The position numbers were made by a program, and so were the translations under genes. The notes beneath the pieces were generated by a model, which ran no database searches, had not been told where the DNA came from, and was given only the letters and a program-made list of their open reading frames with translations. Source: an uncultured Rickettsiaceae bacterium (GTDB taxonomy: Bacteria; Pseudomonadota; Alphaproteobacteria; Rickettsiales; Rickettsiaceae). Taken from it: a stretch of DNA of 64,000 nucleotides. Positions 31,246 to 42,444 of the stretch are shown here, in pieces (within the stretch, counting starts at the first letter, position 1; each line of letters starts with the position of its first letter). The stretch covers positions 1 through 64,000 of the forward strand of contig CAJQOD010000024.1 in assembly GCA_905479865.1 (NCBI GenBank), read 5' to 3'.

Positions 31246-32481
31246 ATGTCACCTAGAAGAGTAGTAATAACAGGAATAGGGATGATGACCTCGCTTGGCC
31301 TTAGTGTCAAGGATAGCTGGTTCGGTATTTTGGCCGGTAGAAGCGGCGTCAAAAATATTGACGAGTTTGATACCGGCAAATTGCCCTGTAAAATAGCTTC
31401 AACAATTCCCGATTTTGATCCAGAAAACTATATCCCTGCGCGCGATGTCCGTAAAATGGACAGGTTTATTCATCTTGGTATTGCTGCTGCCATTGAAGCG
31501 GTTGAAGATAGTGGCTGGAAACCTGAAGATGAATATGCAAGAGACCGCACAGGAGTGATGGTAGGATCTGGCATTGGTGGCCTTGGAATGATCGAAAATA
31601 CTTCGGTTGAATTTCATGGATCAGAACGTGGCAAGGTAAGCCCCTATTTTATACCCGCCTCATTGGTAAATTTACTATCCGGACATATCTCAATAAAATA
31701 TGGTTTCTCCGGCCCAAATAGTGCTATTGCAACAGCTTGTTCAACGGGCGCACATGCAATAGGCGATGCGGCGAGAATGATAAAATATGGCGATGCTGAC
31801 GTGATGATTGCAGGCGGCGCGGAAGCTCCAATTACACCTGCAGGCGTTGCTGGATTCTCTGCAGCACGTGCACTTGCTATTACTTTTAATGACGAACCGA
31901 CTAAAGCCTCCAGACCATGGGACGTAGATCATGCAGGATTTGTCATGGGTGAAGGTGCTGGCGTTGTTGTATTGGAAGAATATGAACATGCTGTAAAGCG
32001 TGGTGCTAAAATATATGCTGAGGTTGCTGGCTATGGCCTAACAGGCGATGCCTTCCACATGACCTCACCAAACGGACGAGGTGCATTTAGAGCTATGGAG
32101 AACGCTTTAAAAGATGCAAAAATCAATCCGAATCAGGTTGATTATATTAATGCGCATGGAACTTCGACAAAAATGGGCGATGCAATTGAACTTGATGCAG
32201 TGCAAACCTTATTTGATGAAAACAAATCTGTAAAAATGTCATCAACTAAATCCTCGATTGGACATTTACTTGGTGCAGCCGGCAGTGTTGAAGCTATATT
32301 CACAGCCCTGGCCATTCGTGATCAAGTCGCCCCACCGACATTAAATCTACATAAGCCTATTGAAGAAGCAAAGATGAATTTAGTACCTCTAACTGCGCAA
32401 GACACAAAAATAAATTACGCTTTAACTAACTCATTCGGTTTTGGTGGAACTAATGCAAGCTTACTACTGCGCAAGATATAA
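31246..32481 (+). CDS. fabF: 3-oxoacyl-ACP synthase II FabF
   Basis: 411 residues, condensing enzyme with catalytic Cys165 (ATACSTGAH), His304 (NAHGTST) and His340 (SSIGHLLGAAG). Elongates acyl-ACP with malonyl-ACP. mltG, which follows fabF in many alphaproteobacteria, is absent; a 178-base gap and an unrelated membrane protein follow instead. Confidence 0.97.
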   Translation: MSPRRVVITGIGMMTSLGLSVKDSWFGILAGRSGVKNIDEFDTGKLPCKIASTIPDFDPENYIPARDVRKMDRFIHLGIAAAIEAVEDSGWKPEDEYARDRTGVMVGSGIGGLGMIENTSVEFHGSERGKVSPYFIPASLVNLLSGHISIKYGFSGPNSAIATACSTGAHAIGDAARMIKYGDADVMIAGGAEAPITPAGVAGFSAARALAITFNDEPTKASRPWDVDHAGFVMGEGAGVVVLEEYEHAVKRGAKIYAEVAGYGLTGDAFHMTSPNGRGAFRAMENALKDAKINPNQVDYINAHGTSTKMGDAIELDAVQTLFDENKSVKMSSTKSSIGHLLGAAGSVEAIFTALAIRDQVAPPTLNLHKPIEEAKMNLVPLTAQDTKINYALTNSFGFGGTNASLLLRKI

Positions 32482-32659
32482 TTTTATAAAATTGATATTG
32501 TCTCTTGAAATGGATTTTGCATAAAGAAGAAAGGGAAATTATGAATAGAGAATCCAGAGTAGTAGTATTATTTCTCAATTTATTCAGCAACCAGCTTGCA
32601 AAGTAAAATTATATTTTTTATACACTGCCAATCTTATTAAGGCCGGAGTAAATGGGAAA

Positions 32660-33613
32660 ATGAAAAGAATATTATTATCATTATTATTCTTCATACTAAT
32701 CAGTTGGATTGGTATTCTTTACTATGTACATTTAAAAACTGATCTTGCTACCAGTAATATAAATGAAACAACGTTGAAATTTTCCCAGGGAGAATATCAA
32801 TATCAACCACCAATTTCTTTGGTATCTTACGGAGCCGGTGATCCCATTTTCTTATCAAACCAGATTACTCTTGCTGAAAGCGCCCTTAATAAAGGCATTC
32901 AAAATATATATATGTATGGCCGGCAAAATATTGATCCTGAATTTTATGCCAAAAATAAACATATATTGGATCAGCCAAGAGGTGCTGGATATTGGCTATG
33001 GAAACCTTATTTTATCTTAAAAACAATGAATCAGCTTCCAGATAATTCTATTATATTGTATGCAGATTCCGGGGTTATATTTTCTGCTCCACCTGCAGAT
33101 AGACTTCTTGATCTGTTAAAAGAAAATGACATGGTGTTTGCAGGACATGGTAATCCTGCAAAACTTCGTACATTGCTTAAGAAGGAAGCTCAAATCCTGA
33201 TGGGAATTGACAAAAATGAAAAAATACTGAACTCTCAGGAAATTTGGGCCTATTTTATAGCCATTAGGAACAATGTAGAAACCAGAAAATTTATCAACAA
33301 ATGGCTGGCTTATTGTGAGAATATCGACATTCTAACTGATCAACCGCTTGATCCTAATATTCAGGAAGAGGATTTTTATGCACATCTTCACGACCAGTCA
33401 ATTTTGAGTGTTTTAGTAGCACAGAATCCAGAGAAAAAAATAGTTATAAAACGTTATAAATTCAGAAAAGATTATGGTCTGGATAACTTCCACAGACATC
33501 CTCAGGATAAATATACTTCACCGAAATTTCACTCTGCCGGTCTTCAGAAAAAATTTGCTGATTTCTTGTATAATAACTCTTTACTTCGTATCGTTAGAGA
33601 GAAAATGAATTAA
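32660..33613 (+). CDS. Membrane-anchored glycosyltransferase-like protein
   Basis: 317 residues with one N-terminal signal-anchor helix (~4-24) and a globular domain that resembles a family of sugar-nucleotide transferases marked by GAGYWLWKPYFILKTM followed by a DXD-like LYADSG. Later there is LHDQSILSVLVAQ, similar to the DQ segment of such enzymes, and a C-terminal FHRHPQDK. The likely role is addition of a sugar to a surface glycan or lipid; substrate and side of the membrane are unknown. It stands alone after fabF, convergent with the GNAT gene. Confidence 0.6.
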   Translation: MKRILLSLLFFILISWIGILYYVHLKTDLATSNINETTLKFSQGEYQYQPPISLVSYGAGDPIFLSNQITLAESALNKGIQNIYMYGRQNIDPEFYAKNKHILDQPRGAGYWLWKPYFILKTMNQLPDNSIILYADSGVIFSAPPADRLLDLLKENDMVFAGHGNPAKLRTLLKKEAQILMGIDKNEKILNSQEIWAYFIAIRNNVETRKFINKWLAYCENIDILTDQPLDPNIQEEDFYAHLHDQSILSVLVAQNPEKKIVIKRYKFRKDYGLDNFHRHPQDKYTSPKFHSAGLQKKFADFLYNNSLLRIVREKMN

Positions 33614-33626
33614 GTTCTTTGTAAGA

Positions 33627-34175
33627 CTATAGCTTAACCATTAAATCGCATACCTGCCCCGCAAAGAAACCATCTTCGGCTATGAATTCTCCAACGATTT
33701 TAAATCCGGCTTTCTCATAAACATGCCTTGCTCGCAGGTTATTTCTATTCGGATCGATAAAAAAGGAAAATACACCGGAATCAACATCTGATCTAAAATA
33801 CTCTGTAAATTTTTCTAAAGTTATTGCTGCAAACCCTTTGCCAAGGTAATCCTTATTACCTATACAAAAATCCAGACTATAGGTCTTTTTATCAGGTAAT
33901 AAATTATCTTTCCAGATTTGTGGACAATCATCATAACTAATTTCAGATGTCATAATCATACAAAACAACTCATCATTCAAAGCCCCTACCCAATATGAAA
34001 AAATACCATTATGATAATGAGATGGTGTTTTTCTACTTTCTGCAAAATGCACGATATCATCTCGGTGCTTTTGTGAATTATCCCAGAATTCCCGTATATG
34101 TGCTTCATCCAACCATGTAAATATTGTCTGAACGTCCCCAGGATTAAGTCTTCTAAAGATAGGATCAAATACCAT
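33627..34175 (-). CDS. GNAT acetyltransferase (AAC(6')/IucB-like)
   Basis: 182 residues of the GNAT_acetyltransf_8 type: FRRLNPGDVQTIFTWL opening, SLDFCIGNKDYLGKGFAAITLEKF as the acetyl-CoA pyrophosphate loop (motif A), and DPNRNNLRARHVYEKAGF (motif B). The relatives include aminoglycoside 6'-acetyltransferases and siderophore acylases, so the substrate is uncertain. It begins 2 bases after the stop of the AsmA-like gene and is likely cotranscribed with it. Confidence 0.8.
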   Translation of the reverse strand: MVFDPIFRRLNPGDVQTIFTWLDEAHIREFWDNSQKHRDDIVHFAESRKTPSHYHNGIFSYWVGALNDELFCMIMTSEISYDDCPQIWKDNLLPDKKTYSLDFCIGNKDYLGKGFAAITLEKFTEYFRSDVDSGVFSFFIDPNRNNLRARHVYEKAGFKIVGEFIAEDGFFAGQVCDLMVKL

Positions 34176-34177
34176 GG

Positions 34178-36682
34178 CTAATAACTGTCTTTAAATTGGA
34201 ATGGGGCAGACATCAAACCTCGACGATTTTTGTTCCCTTTAAATATTTCACCTACCAGCGGAATTGAGCCGATTACCGAACTAACTCCATATAGCTGAGG
34301 ATTCACATACCCTTCTATATCTATTATTCTATTCTTAATATCAATATTTCCTTTGAGATTAAAATCAAAATAAGGTCCGACTGCTGCACTATTTTTTATA
34401 ACCAGAGTATTATTGGCAAAACTAAATTTACCATTCATTCTAGAAAAAACTATATCCTTATTGCCGCTAATTGTGCCAATAAAACCTGGTAGAGATACAA
34501 AAGAAACAAGCCGACTCATCGTTGGAGTATCACTCAAAACAAAACGTTCAAAAGCAAAAGCCCCATCAAGAATAGGAATAATCTGACCAGATTTCACCTC
34601 TTTTCGGCTAGTATTTATATTGAGGACGAGATTGCCGGACTTCATTGAACCATAAGCTCCAATTCCTAGCAAAATCGCCCCTGCATTACTGGATTCAATT
34701 AGCCATTCTTCCTCTTCTTCTCCTCTAGCTGTCAACAACATCTTAACTGATCTGGTTCCGATCTTCGACTCAATAGATCCCAAAAAACATCGCGTTTCAT
34801 CACATTCAAAGTTTAGTTTTAAGTTATCAAGCCATATATTATTCTTTAACCGTACTCTATCAACATTGATCCGTATTTTTGTTACTCCCTCATCTCTCTC
34901 TTTTTCCAAAAACTGAAGCATGTCCGCATCAGATAAATCTAATGTCTTTCCTTGTAAGCTAGCACTAATTAGTTGTTTATTCAGCAAAACATCTGCAGAT
35001 AAGTCTGTCTCCATGTACTTAATTTCTTTAATACTTGCTTGTACACTTTCATCTGCTATTACCACATCTCCCTTAATACTAAAATCTTTTGCTCCAATGA
35101 CACTAAAGTCCAGAATTCCACTTTTCGGATTATCAAATGTACCTTTAACCACCACCTTGGCATGGTCATTTTTGTTCTTACGAATACCCAGCTTATCAAA
35201 ATATAACTCAAGATTCGAAATATCCGACTCTACTGAAATCTTACCTTTTGAATCCTTATTTATGTAGTTAATATCAAGAATTGAGTTGCCACCAAGAAGA
35301 CTAATGAATGCTATTTTTGCGTTTCTGTTGGACTTTCTGGATATTGTTTTAAAGTGCGTTCTGATGTCTAATTTATGATTAAATTCTGATTCATCTTCTA
35401 TATTATAGATAAAATTTATATCGCTGTTAAAACCATTGATTTTTCCACCACCATTCAAAATCACTTGATCGCCATTAAATACTCCTGACATTTTTATTTT
35501 TCTCAGCTTAACATAGTCTCTAAAAATATTTAAAGAGGAATTTGGCATATTAGCAGTGATATTATATATATTTTTAGTGCCGGGTTTTAGTGGGATTTTA
35601 ATATCAACATCAACATCTACTTTACCATTAATTTTTCGAAGATCCACATCGGCTCTCTGGATTACTTGGTACTGACTTTCTGAGATAAAATCGGCCAAAC
35701 TTTTTGCAGGACCAGCTCCCTTAGCTTTTACTGTTAAAAAAGTACGGTCAACACCTTGCCAATCCATTTCTATAACACCATCTGAGAGAGAGATGTTCGA
35801 TAAATAAGCACTATTGATATAGAATACTAGCTTTGAGCCTTTAATTTCAACATCAATATCCATATTTTTTATAGCAGGAAGTCCCTCACTATAATTAAAA
35901 TCAAGTTTTTGAATTTTTACTTTTCCTGATAAATTATCTTGCTGTAATTTTCCAGCAGGATTCCATAAAATCTCGCCTTCTTTTATGTGTCCTGCTATGA
36001 TAAATTCTCTAAAAAAGCCCAGCAATTTATCTTCTGGCAATATTTTACCTGCCAACTTATGAAGCATAAATGGTATATTGCTCATTGCTATTTTGATTTT
36101 GCCAGTCTTTTCCTCTAAACTAGCTATATTAAGATAAGTTGATTCTCCAAAATTCAAAGCACAATCAACGTTCTCATACTCACCTAAAACGTTGTATTGA
36201 CAATGAGCATGACCTGTTTCCAGTATTTTATCATTTATATCTTTGATACCAGCAATTTTGATGTTTTTGACTACCAATCCATAGTTTTTATTTTTAACTA
36301 GCAAATAGCTGTTTACCTGTCCTGATAAAACAGCTTCTAGTATTTGCTGATCATTGTTATCCAAAACAGATAATGTGGTAGGAAGAATTTTTGCAGAGAA
36401 TTCCGGATTACTCCAAGGCTCTAAAATACCCGTTTGCACCTGCAAATTACTTATGACAGCTCTGCCAGTGCCTATTTTTAATTTAACATTACCTAAAGTA
36501 AACAATCCATCTCTGAATTGAAAATCTGAAAAACTAACATCAATACCTTTCAGCTTTAAATAGTACTCTAAACCGTGCTTCATCTGCCTATCTAATTTGC
36601 CGCTACTGGCAGCATAAAAAAGACTCATGCACAGTATAGAAAGAAGAGTTATAAATAATAACAATTTAAATATAATTTTCAT
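34178..36682 (-). CDS. AsmA/YhdP-like envelope lipid-transport protein
   Basis: 834 residues: one N-terminal membrane helix (~4-24) and then a long beta-rich periplasmic region with repeated short amphipathic strands, ending in an AsmA-like C-terminal domain (KNSAAVGPYFDFNLKGNID, then IIDIEGYVNP and SIPLVGEIFKG). AsmA-clan proteins (YhdP, TamB, YdbH) bridge the periplasm and move phospholipid to the outer membrane. The C-terminal region is nearest YhdP by inspection, but it is shorter than E. coli YhdP (~1,270). It fits with the Mla genes elsewhere in the window. Confidence 0.78.
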   Translation of the reverse strand: MKIIFKLLLFITLLSILCMSLFYAASSGKLDRQMKHGLEYYLKLKGIDVSFSDFQFRDGLFTLGNVKLKIGTGRAVISNLQVQTGILEPWSNPEFSAKILPTTLSVLDNNDQQILEAVLSGQVNSYLLVKNKNYGLVVKNIKIAGIKDINDKILETGHAHCQYNVLGEYENVDCALNFGESTYLNIASLEEKTGKIKIAMSNIPFMLHKLAGKILPEDKLLGFFREFIIAGHIKEGEILWNPAGKLQQDNLSGKVKIQKLDFNYSEGLPAIKNMDIDVEIKGSKLVFYINSAYLSNISLSDGVIEMDWQGVDRTFLTVKAKGAGPAKSLADFISESQYQVIQRADVDLRKINGKVDVDVDIKIPLKPGTKNIYNITANMPNSSLNIFRDYVKLRKIKMSGVFNGDQVILNGGGKINGFNSDINFIYNIEDESEFNHKLDIRTHFKTISRKSNRNAKIAFISLLGGNSILDINYINKDSKGKISVESDISNLELYFDKLGIRKNKNDHAKVVVKGTFDNPKSGILDFSVIGAKDFSIKGDVVIADESVQASIKEIKYMETDLSADVLLNKQLISASLQGKTLDLSDADMLQFLEKERDEGVTKIRINVDRVRLKNNIWLDNLKLNFECDETRCFLGSIESKIGTRSVKMLLTARGEEEEEWLIESSNAGAILLGIGAYGSMKSGNLVLNINTSRKEVKSGQIIPILDGAFAFERFVLSDTPTMSRLVSFVSLPGFIGTISGNKDIVFSRMNGKFSFANNTLVIKNSAAVGPYFDFNLKGNIDIKNRIIDIEGYVNPQLYGVSSVIGSIPLVGEIFKGNKNRRGLMSAPFQFKDSY

Positions 36683-36824
36683 TCAGTTTGATTTAGATTA
36701 TAATATAAATTATATAAGGCTTTTAACTCTATTATCCAATAAAAGCAACCCGCTAGAGTTTTAATTTTACTTTTTTAAGTTTTAGGCTAAGCTGTATCCA
36801 CTTAAATCTTGAATAAAAAAATAT

Positions 36825-38129
36825 ATGCAAATATCTTTTGTAGGGACTGGTTATGTCGGCTTAGTTTCTGGTACAATGATGAGTCATTTAGGGCATAAGA
36901 TAGTATGTCTGGATACAGACCAGCATAAAATAGAAAAGTTAAAAAATAAAAAAACACCTATATATGAGCCTGGTCTTGCTGAATATATAGAAAAATACGG
37001 CAACACTGAAAGGTTACAATTTGTACATGGCTATGATGCCAGCATCAAAAACTCTGACTGTTTATTCATAACTGTCGGCACTCCTCCAAAAGAGAATGGA
37101 GATGCTGATTTAAGTAGTATTTTTGAAGCTGTAGAAAGTGCAAGTAACTATGTAAATTCAGAATGTATTATCGTACTTAAATCAACAGTTCCACCTGGAA
37201 CTTGCCAGCAAATAAAAGAATTCATGCAGAGCAAAGGCAGATTTTTTGATATCGTATCAAATCCTGAATTCCTGCGTGAAGGAGATGCAATTAAAGATTT
37301 CCTGAAACCGGATAGAATAGTCATTGGAGCGCATTCAGATCGTGCATTTGGCGTAATGCGGCAAGTCTATAAACCTCTAACTGATCAGGGAGTTAAACTT
37401 GTTGAAACCGATTTGAATACCTCAGAACTAATTAAATATGCGTCTAACACTTTCCTTGCCAATAAAATTGCTTTCATCAATGAAATGGCAGATTTATGCG
37501 AAATAGTCGGTGCAGACATCGCTAGCCTTGCAAAAGGCGTTGGCCTGGATAAAAGAATCGGTGAAGATTTCTTGCGTGCCGGCCCTGGATTTGGCGGTTC
37601 ATGTTTCCCTAAAGATATTCTTGCCTTACAACAGCTTGCAAATAAGGTGGATTCTGATTTTTTGATTTTGGATGCGGTAATTAAATCTAATAGCAACAGG
37701 CCTCATAACATGATCAATAAAATATCTACAGCAATTGGTGGAAACTTGCAAAACAAAAAACTTGCTATTCTTGGACTTACCTATAAAGCTGGAACGGATG
37801 ATCTTCGCAATAGCCCTGTAATAGAACTTATCAATTTATTGCAAGCACAAAAGGCAGAAATAATTGCTTATGATCCTGAAGGCATGGTCAATATAGGTAA
37901 ATATTTTGAATCATTAAACTGTGCTGATTCCATAAATGCTGCAATAGAAGGTGTAGATGCGATTATAATCGCAACTGAGTGGCCAGAATTTAAAGACATC
38001 GATTTGGGTAAAGCCAAAGAGCTGGTAAAAAATCCAATCATTGTGGACTTAAGAAATATTCTAGTGCCAGAAGAGGCAGAATCAGAAGGTTTTAAATATT
38101 ATTCAATAGGCAGAAAGAGTGGAAAATAA
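36825..38129 (+). CDS. ugd: UDP-glucose 6-dehydrogenase
   Basis: 434 residues: NAD-binding [10 protein letters not shown] at the N-terminus, [20 protein letters not shown], catalytic Cys260 in GGSCFPKD and [16 protein letters not shown]. Oxidises UDP-glucose to UDP-glucuronate for surface polysaccharide or lipid A modification. Its last 11 bases overlap the start of dnaE, an order that I recall also from Rickettsia. Confidence 0.96.
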   Translation: MQISFVGTGYVGLVSGTMMSHLGHKIVCLDTDQHKIEKLKNKKTPIYEPGLAEYIEKYGNTERLQFVHGYDASIKNSDCLFITVGTPPKENGDADLSSIFEAVESASNYVNSECIIVLKSTVPPGTCQQIKEFMQSKGRFFDIVSNPEFLREGDAIKDFLKPDRIVIGAHSDRAFGVMRQVYKPLTDQGVKLVETDLNTSELIKYASNTFLANKIAFINEMADLCEIVGADIASLAKGVGLDKRIGEDFLRAGPGFGGSCFPKDILALQQLANKVDSDFLILDAVIKSNSNRPHNMINKISTAIGGNLQNKKLAILGLTYKAGTDDLRNSPVIELINLLQAQKAEIIAYDPEGMVNIGKYFESLNCADSINAAIEGVDAIIIATEWPEFKDIDLGKAKELVKNPIIVDLRNILVPEEAESEGFKYYSIGRKSGK

Positions 38130-41100
38130 ATTCGTTCATTTTCGTACGCAAAGCTCTTACTCCATGCTTGAGAGTACAATCAAAGTAGATCAGCTTATTG
38201 ATCTTACTAAAAATCATGGAATGAATACTGTTTGCTTAAGTGACCGGGGAAATTTGTTTGCTTCGCTGGAATTTGCTCAAGCTGCAATAAAATCCAGGAT
38301 TCAACCTATCCACGGATCAATCTTGAATATTTTGTTTATCAACAAAGGCAAAGAAGACTTTGCAGAAATTCTGCTTATTGCCAAAGATAAGCTCGGTTAC
38401 CAAAACTTACTCAAGCTAGTGAGTTTAACTTTCACTACCAATAATAGAAAAGCTTGCAATCACATTACCTTTAATGATTTAGAACAACACAGTGATGGTT
38501 TAATAGTATTATCCGCATATACAGAAGGGGTGATCGGCAAATTATTGCTAGATAACGCCCTAGATGCTGCTACTAATGCTGCTAAAAAATTACAAAAACT
38601 ATTTGGTGACAGGTTTTACTTTGAGATCATGCGCCGCCAATCAGCACAAGAACACAAAATAGAAAATAAATATTTGCAAATTGCTAATCATTTGGGAATC
38701 CCGCTTCTAGCAACCAACCAGGTATTATTCAGTAACATTTCAATGCATGATTCACATGACGTTCTATTATGTATCTCAGAAGGCGTAGTGCGTGATGTAC
38801 AGGATAGGAAACGAGCCAGCAACCAGTGCTATTTCAAAAGTGCAAAAGAAATGATTACCCTGTTTAAAGATTTGCCGGAAGCGATAGAAAATACGGTGTA
38901 TCTAGCCCAACGTTGCTATGTTATGTCTGAGTCACGACCTCCATCCTTACCAAATTTCACTGATGGAAAAACATCAGAAGAAGATTTAATACGAAAGCAG
39001 GCAAGCGATGGAATGGAAGAAAAACTTTTGCAGAAATTTGCCAAGGAAAATACTCCGAAAAAGGACCAGGATTCATTGCGCAAAAAGTATTTTGACCGCT
39101 TATCTTATGAATTAGATGTTATATGCCGGATGGATTTCGCCGGCTATTTCCTGATAGTTTCGGACTTCATCAAATGGAGCAAAAAAAATGGTATCGCCGT
39201 TGGTCCAGGCAGGGGGTCAGGAGCAGGTTCGATAATTGCCTGGGTTTTGCAAATCACTGATTTGGATCCTATCAAATTTGGCTTGCTATTTGAACGTTTC
39301 CTGAACCCTGATCGTGTATCTATGCCTGATTTTGATATTGACTTTTGTCAAGAACGCAGGCACGAAGTAATTTCCTATGTGCGCTCAAAATATGGTGACG
39401 AGCGAGTAGGACAGATTATCACTTTTGGAAAGCTACAAGCCAAAGTTGTCCTGAAAGACGTATCCAGAGTGCTAAGCCTTCCCTATGGTATAGCGGATTA
39501 CCTGACTGAGTTAGTTCCGTTTAATGCAATTAATCCTGTAACCTTAAACCAGGCAATTACAGATGTTGCAGAGCTGCAAAATGCGGCAAATGGCAAGGGA
39601 TTATATAATATAAATGGAGATAACGAATTAATAAAACAAGTCATATCTACTGCCCTTAGTCTGGAAGGATTGCACAGGCATGCATCAATTCACGCAGCAG
39701 GCCTGGTGATTGCTAACCAGGCAATAACCGAAATCGTACCAATATATAAAGATGTTAATTCTGACATGCTGATTGTACAATATTCGATGGAATACTGCGA
39801 GATGGCCGGATTAGTAAAATTCGATTTTTTAGGATTACAAACATTAACCGTTATCACTAAAACTCTCCGTTTACTTGAGCATAATGGCATAAAAATAGAT
39901 ATTGATAATATTCCTTTTGACGACAAGAAAACTTTTGCCATGCTCGCAGGTGGCTTAAGCACTGGTGTTTTCCAATTTGAAAGCATGGGAATGAAAAACG
40001 CTCTGCGAAAATTAGAATCAGATAATGTTGATGATATAATCGCACTTGGTGCCCTCTACCGTCCTGGACCTATGGATAATATTCCAACATATATTGCTTG
40101 CAAGCATGGAAAGCAGGAAGTTGATTATTTACATCCATTATTGGAGCCTATACTTAAATCCACTTATGGAGTGATTATCTATCAAGAGCAGGTGATGGAG
40201 ATCGCCAGAAAGCTTTCTGGCTATAGTTTGGGAAGTGCAGACTTACTGCGGAGAGCTATGGGCAAGAAGGTCAAAGCTGAAATGAATGCACAGGAAGAAA
40301 TATTTGTCAGTGGTGCAATTAAGAACAAAGTACCGGCAAGCCAGGCAAAATCTATTTTTGCAACTGTAGCCAAGTTTGCCGGTTATGGATTTAATAAATC
40401 GCACGCATCTGCCTACGGAGTTATTTCTTATCAAACAGCCTATTTGAAAGCGAATTTTCCTACAGAATTTTTAGTTGCTTCTCTAAATCTTGATATAGAT
40501 AGCAGCGATAAGATCAATATTTTTCTGCAGGAAGCCAGAAATTTTGACATTGAAGTTATTCCTCCTGATATTAATAAGTCTAAAAGCTTGTTCAGCATTC
40601 ACTCTGAGAACGACAAAAAATCTATTTTCTTCGCCATTGGTGCAATAAAAAATGTAACTGCAAATTTTGGATCCGCAGTTACCTCAGAGCGCGAAAAAAA
40701 TGGTGATTTCAAATCCATCCTGGATTTTGCCCAACGCATTGATCCAAAATTTATTAATAAGCGATTGCTTGAAAATGTTATCAAAGCCGGTTGTTTTGAT
40801 AGTTTGCATTCAAATCGTAATAATCTTCTTAAAAGTGTATCCAAAATCATTGCATATTGCGCTTCTTATCACGCAGAGCAAAACTCCGATCAATTCAGCT
40901 TGATCCCGGTTGATTCCAATAGTTCTGATGTATTAGTATCTGCTAAAGAATTATCATCCTCTGAAATATCCTATGATGAATTTGATGTCATGGGGTTGTT
41001 CCTAAAAAACCACCCATTGACCGAGCTATCAGAATCCTTGAACAAATGCGGCGTAAAAAACTCTGATTATGTCAAAGATGCTTTAGAAGAAGGGTCACAT

Positions 41101-41571
41101 TCACTCAAACTCGCCGGTATCATCATCAAAAAAGATTCACGCATGTCCAAGCGCGGAAGGTTTTTAACCCTGATACTATCAGACCCGCAAGGCATTCTTG
41201 AGATAAATATTTTCAATGAGGATATATTTAAAAACTATACGCATCTAATTAATGTCAAGGAAGCTGTTATTATATCCTGTGATGTTCACAAAGATAGAGG
41301 AGGTTTGAGGATAACTGCAAAGCATTTTGCAAGTATTGAAGATGAACTTCACGGCATTCAACATAATTTAAAACTATATCCAAAAAATCAGGCAGCTATA
41401 GAAAGTATGATAAAAATCCTGGAGAACAAAAAGGATGCAAAAAAAAGCAATAGTTCCATCGCCATTTTCCTACCTGTTGAAAAGACGTTTATTGCAAAAA
41501 TATCTATGCCTGACCGCTTCTGTCTTGATGAGAATGATGTAACCAAACTTATGCAAAATAACATAGAGTAG
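38119..41571 (+). CDS. dnaE: DNA polymerase III alpha subunit
   Basis: 1,150 residues, the normal DnaE1 length. N-terminal PHP domain (starts [12 protein letters not shown]), polymerase core with [11 protein letters not shown] and catalytic Asp404/Asp406 in PDFDIDFC, then a [12 protein letters not shown] segment, a helix-hairpin-helix region and a C-terminal OB fold. The metal-binding His that starts the PHP site in active enzymes is Gln here (HFRTQS), so PHP nuclease activity is probably lost, as in E. coli. A GTG start is used, because the PHP domain begins immediately and no ATG fits; it overlaps ugd by 11 bases. Confidence 0.97.
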   Translation: MENKFVHFRTQSSYSMLESTIKVDQLIDLTKNHGMNTVCLSDRGNLFASLEFAQAAIKSRIQPIHGSILNILFINKGKEDFAEILLIAKDKLGYQNLLKLVSLTFTTNNRKACNHITFNDLEQHSDGLIVLSAYTEGVIGKLLLDNALDAATNAAKKLQKLFGDRFYFEIMRRQSAQEHKIENKYLQIANHLGIPLLATNQVLFSNISMHDSHDVLLCISEGVVRDVQDRKRASNQCYFKSAKEMITLFKDLPEAIENTVYLAQRCYVMSESRPPSLPNFTDGKTSEEDLIRKQASDGMEEKLLQKFAKENTPKKDQDSLRKKYFDRLSYELDVICRMDFAGYFLIVSDFIKWSKKNGIAVGPGRGSGAGSIIAWVLQITDLDPIKFGLLFERFLNPDRVSMPDFDIDFCQERRHEVISYVRSKYGDERVGQIITFGKLQAKVVLKDVSRVLSLPYGIADYLTELVPFNAINPVTLNQAITDVAELQNAANGKGLYNINGDNELIKQVISTALSLEGLHRHASIHAAGLVIANQAITEIVPIYKDVNSDMLIVQYSMEYCEMAGLVKFDFLGLQTLTVITKTLRLLEHNGIKIDIDNIPFDDKKTFAMLAGGLSTGVFQFESMGMKNALRKLESDNVDDIIALGALYRPGPMDNIPTYIACKHGKQEVDYLHPLLEPILKSTYGVIIYQEQVMEIARKLSGYSLGSADLLRRAMGKKVKAEMNAQEEIFVSGAIKNKVPASQAKSIFATVAKFAGYGFNKSHASAYGVISYQTAYLKANFPTEFLVASLNLDIDSSDKINIFLQEARNFDIEVIPPDINKSKSLFSIHSENDKKSIFFAIGAIKNVTANFGSAVTSEREKNGDFKSILDFAQRIDPKFINKRLLENVIKAGCFDSLHSNRNNLLKSVSKIIAYCASYHAEQNSDQFSLIPVDSNSSDVLVSAKELSSSEISYDEFDVMGLFLKNHPLTELSESLNKCGVKNSDYVKDALEEGSHSLKLAGIIIKKDSRMSKRGRFLTLILSDPQGILEINIFNEDIFKNYTHLINVKEAVIISCDVHKDRGGLRITAKHFASIEDELHGIQHNLKLYPKNQAAIESMIKILENKKDAKKSNSSIAIFLPVEKTFIAKISMPDRFCLDENDVTKLMQNNIE

Positions 41572-41610
41572 TAATATCAACCATAAAAAACCCATTAACT
41601 CAAGCTAGCA

Positions 41611-41697
41611 CGTCACCCGTGAGTGTAGTGCGGTAATTTATTGAACATTTTTAACGTTTGCTGGAATGGATTGCGAACTTCTTCTTCGCACATGACG
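41611..41697. repeat. Second inverted-repeat copy of the CGTCA/GCAATCCAT family
   Basis: Left arm 41611-41640 begins CGTCACCCGTGAGTGTAG. Right arm 41666-41697 is inverted; its reverse complement begins CGTCATGTGCGAAGAAG and ends TTCGCAATCCAT. These arms share the end motifs of the elements at 9.5 and 54.2 kb. It lies between dnaE and the toxin-antitoxin genes, at the border of an accessory patch. The rest of 41572-41772 shows no gene. Confidence 0.6.
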
Positions 41698-41772
41698 AGG
41701 GTGGGTAGTTTTATTTTTAATGACTGGTCTAAATCTGCTAATAATAAATTGTTATTTGTATAAACTTTATAA

Positions 41773-41801
41773 TTGATGTTGCATAATAATTACTGTATAA
41801 T
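41773..41801 (+). promoter_or_regulatory. Candidate sigma-70 promoter of the MazEF-type operon
   Basis: TTGATG (41773-41778) and TATAAT (41796-41801) with a 17-base spacer, about 35 bases before the antitoxin ATG. The strong -10 and ideal spacing support it. Confidence 0.6.
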
Positions 41802-41814
41802 ATAAGTCATGTTA

Positions 41815-41825
41815 ACAATTATTGT
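41815..41825. promoter_or_regulatory. Candidate autoregulatory operator of the toxin-antitoxin operon
   Basis: An 11-base palindrome ACAATTATTGT lies just past the predicted transcription start and before the antitoxin gene. Antitoxins of this type usually repress their own operon through such sites; binding here is inferred only. Confidence 0.35.
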
Positions 41826-41836
41826 GTAGTATAGTT

Positions 41837-42058
41837 ATGAGAACAATGAGCATAAGTTTACAGGAAAGTTTGTACGAAAAACTCAAACATACAATTCCCT
41901 CTAAAAAAATCAGTAAATTTGTAAGCCAGGCTATTAGTATAGAACTTGAAAAGAAAGAAAAGGAATTAGTGCTGGCATACGAAGCAGCTGAACAAAATAC
42001 TGATAGACAAGAAATATTAAATGAATGGGATTTAGTTGATGATTTCAGCAAAAAATAA
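41837..42058 (+). CDS. MazE-like ribbon-helix-helix antitoxin
   Basis: 73 residues from ATG 41837. MSISLQESLYEKLKHTIP gives an N-terminal beta strand and helix typical of ribbon-helix-helix DNA binding, followed by KISKFVSQAISIELEKKE and a C-terminal acidic tail (ILNEWDLVDDFSKK) suited to wrap the toxin. The toxin gene starts 20 bases before this stop, so the pair is translationally coupled. A TTG-started extension from 41822 adds five residues and is not needed. Confidence 0.82.
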   Translation: MRTMSISLQESLYEKLKHTIPSKKISKFVSQAISIELEKKEKELVLAYEAAEQNTDRQEILNEWDLVDDFSKK

Positions 42059-42386
42059 AGAGCCAGCCAGGGGAGAAATATATTGGGTAAATCTTGATCC
42101 GGCAATTGGTAGTGAAATTCGCAAAACCAGACCAGCAATGGTAATATCCAATAACATTCAAAACAAAGTATCTGGTAGAGTTGTAGTAATTCCAATTACT
42201 TCTAATGCTAATAATATTTATCCATTTGAAACAAAAATAATACTAGAAAAGAAATCCGCCAAGGTTCTAACTGACCAAATCAGAACCATAGACAAAGCCA
42301 GATTAGGAGATCGTATATGCAAATTGACTAAATCTGAAATTAATGAAATTGAAAAAGCAATAAAAGTCACTTTAAGCTTAGAATAG
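42039..42386 (+). CDS. mazF: MazF/PemK-family endoribonuclease toxin
   Basis: 115 residues with the family opening RGEIYWVNLDPAIGSEIRKT and RPAMVISNN, VVVIPITSN, and TDQIRTIDKARLG, which carry the RNase active site (Arg in RKTRP and Thr in PITS). Cleaves mRNA at short sequences when the antitoxin is degraded. ATG 42039 is preferred to the TTG at 42036. It stops 58 bases before the convergent fic gene's stop. Confidence 0.92.
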   Translation: MISAKNKEPARGEIYWVNLDPAIGSEIRKTRPAMVISNNIQNKVSGRVVVIPITSNANNIYPFETKIILEKKSAKVLTDQIRTIDKARLGDRICKLTKSEINEIEKAIKVTLSLE

Positions 42387-42444
42387 AACCAACCAATAAA
42401 TTATCACCCCAAGGCATTTTTGCTACTTCCATCTTGGAACACCC

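Noticed and set aside
32541-32606. 21-residue frame with a good ribosome-binding site after fabF
   Set aside because: AAAGGGA precedes the ATG, but the frame is very short, unlike any protein I know, and lacks a clear structural feature.
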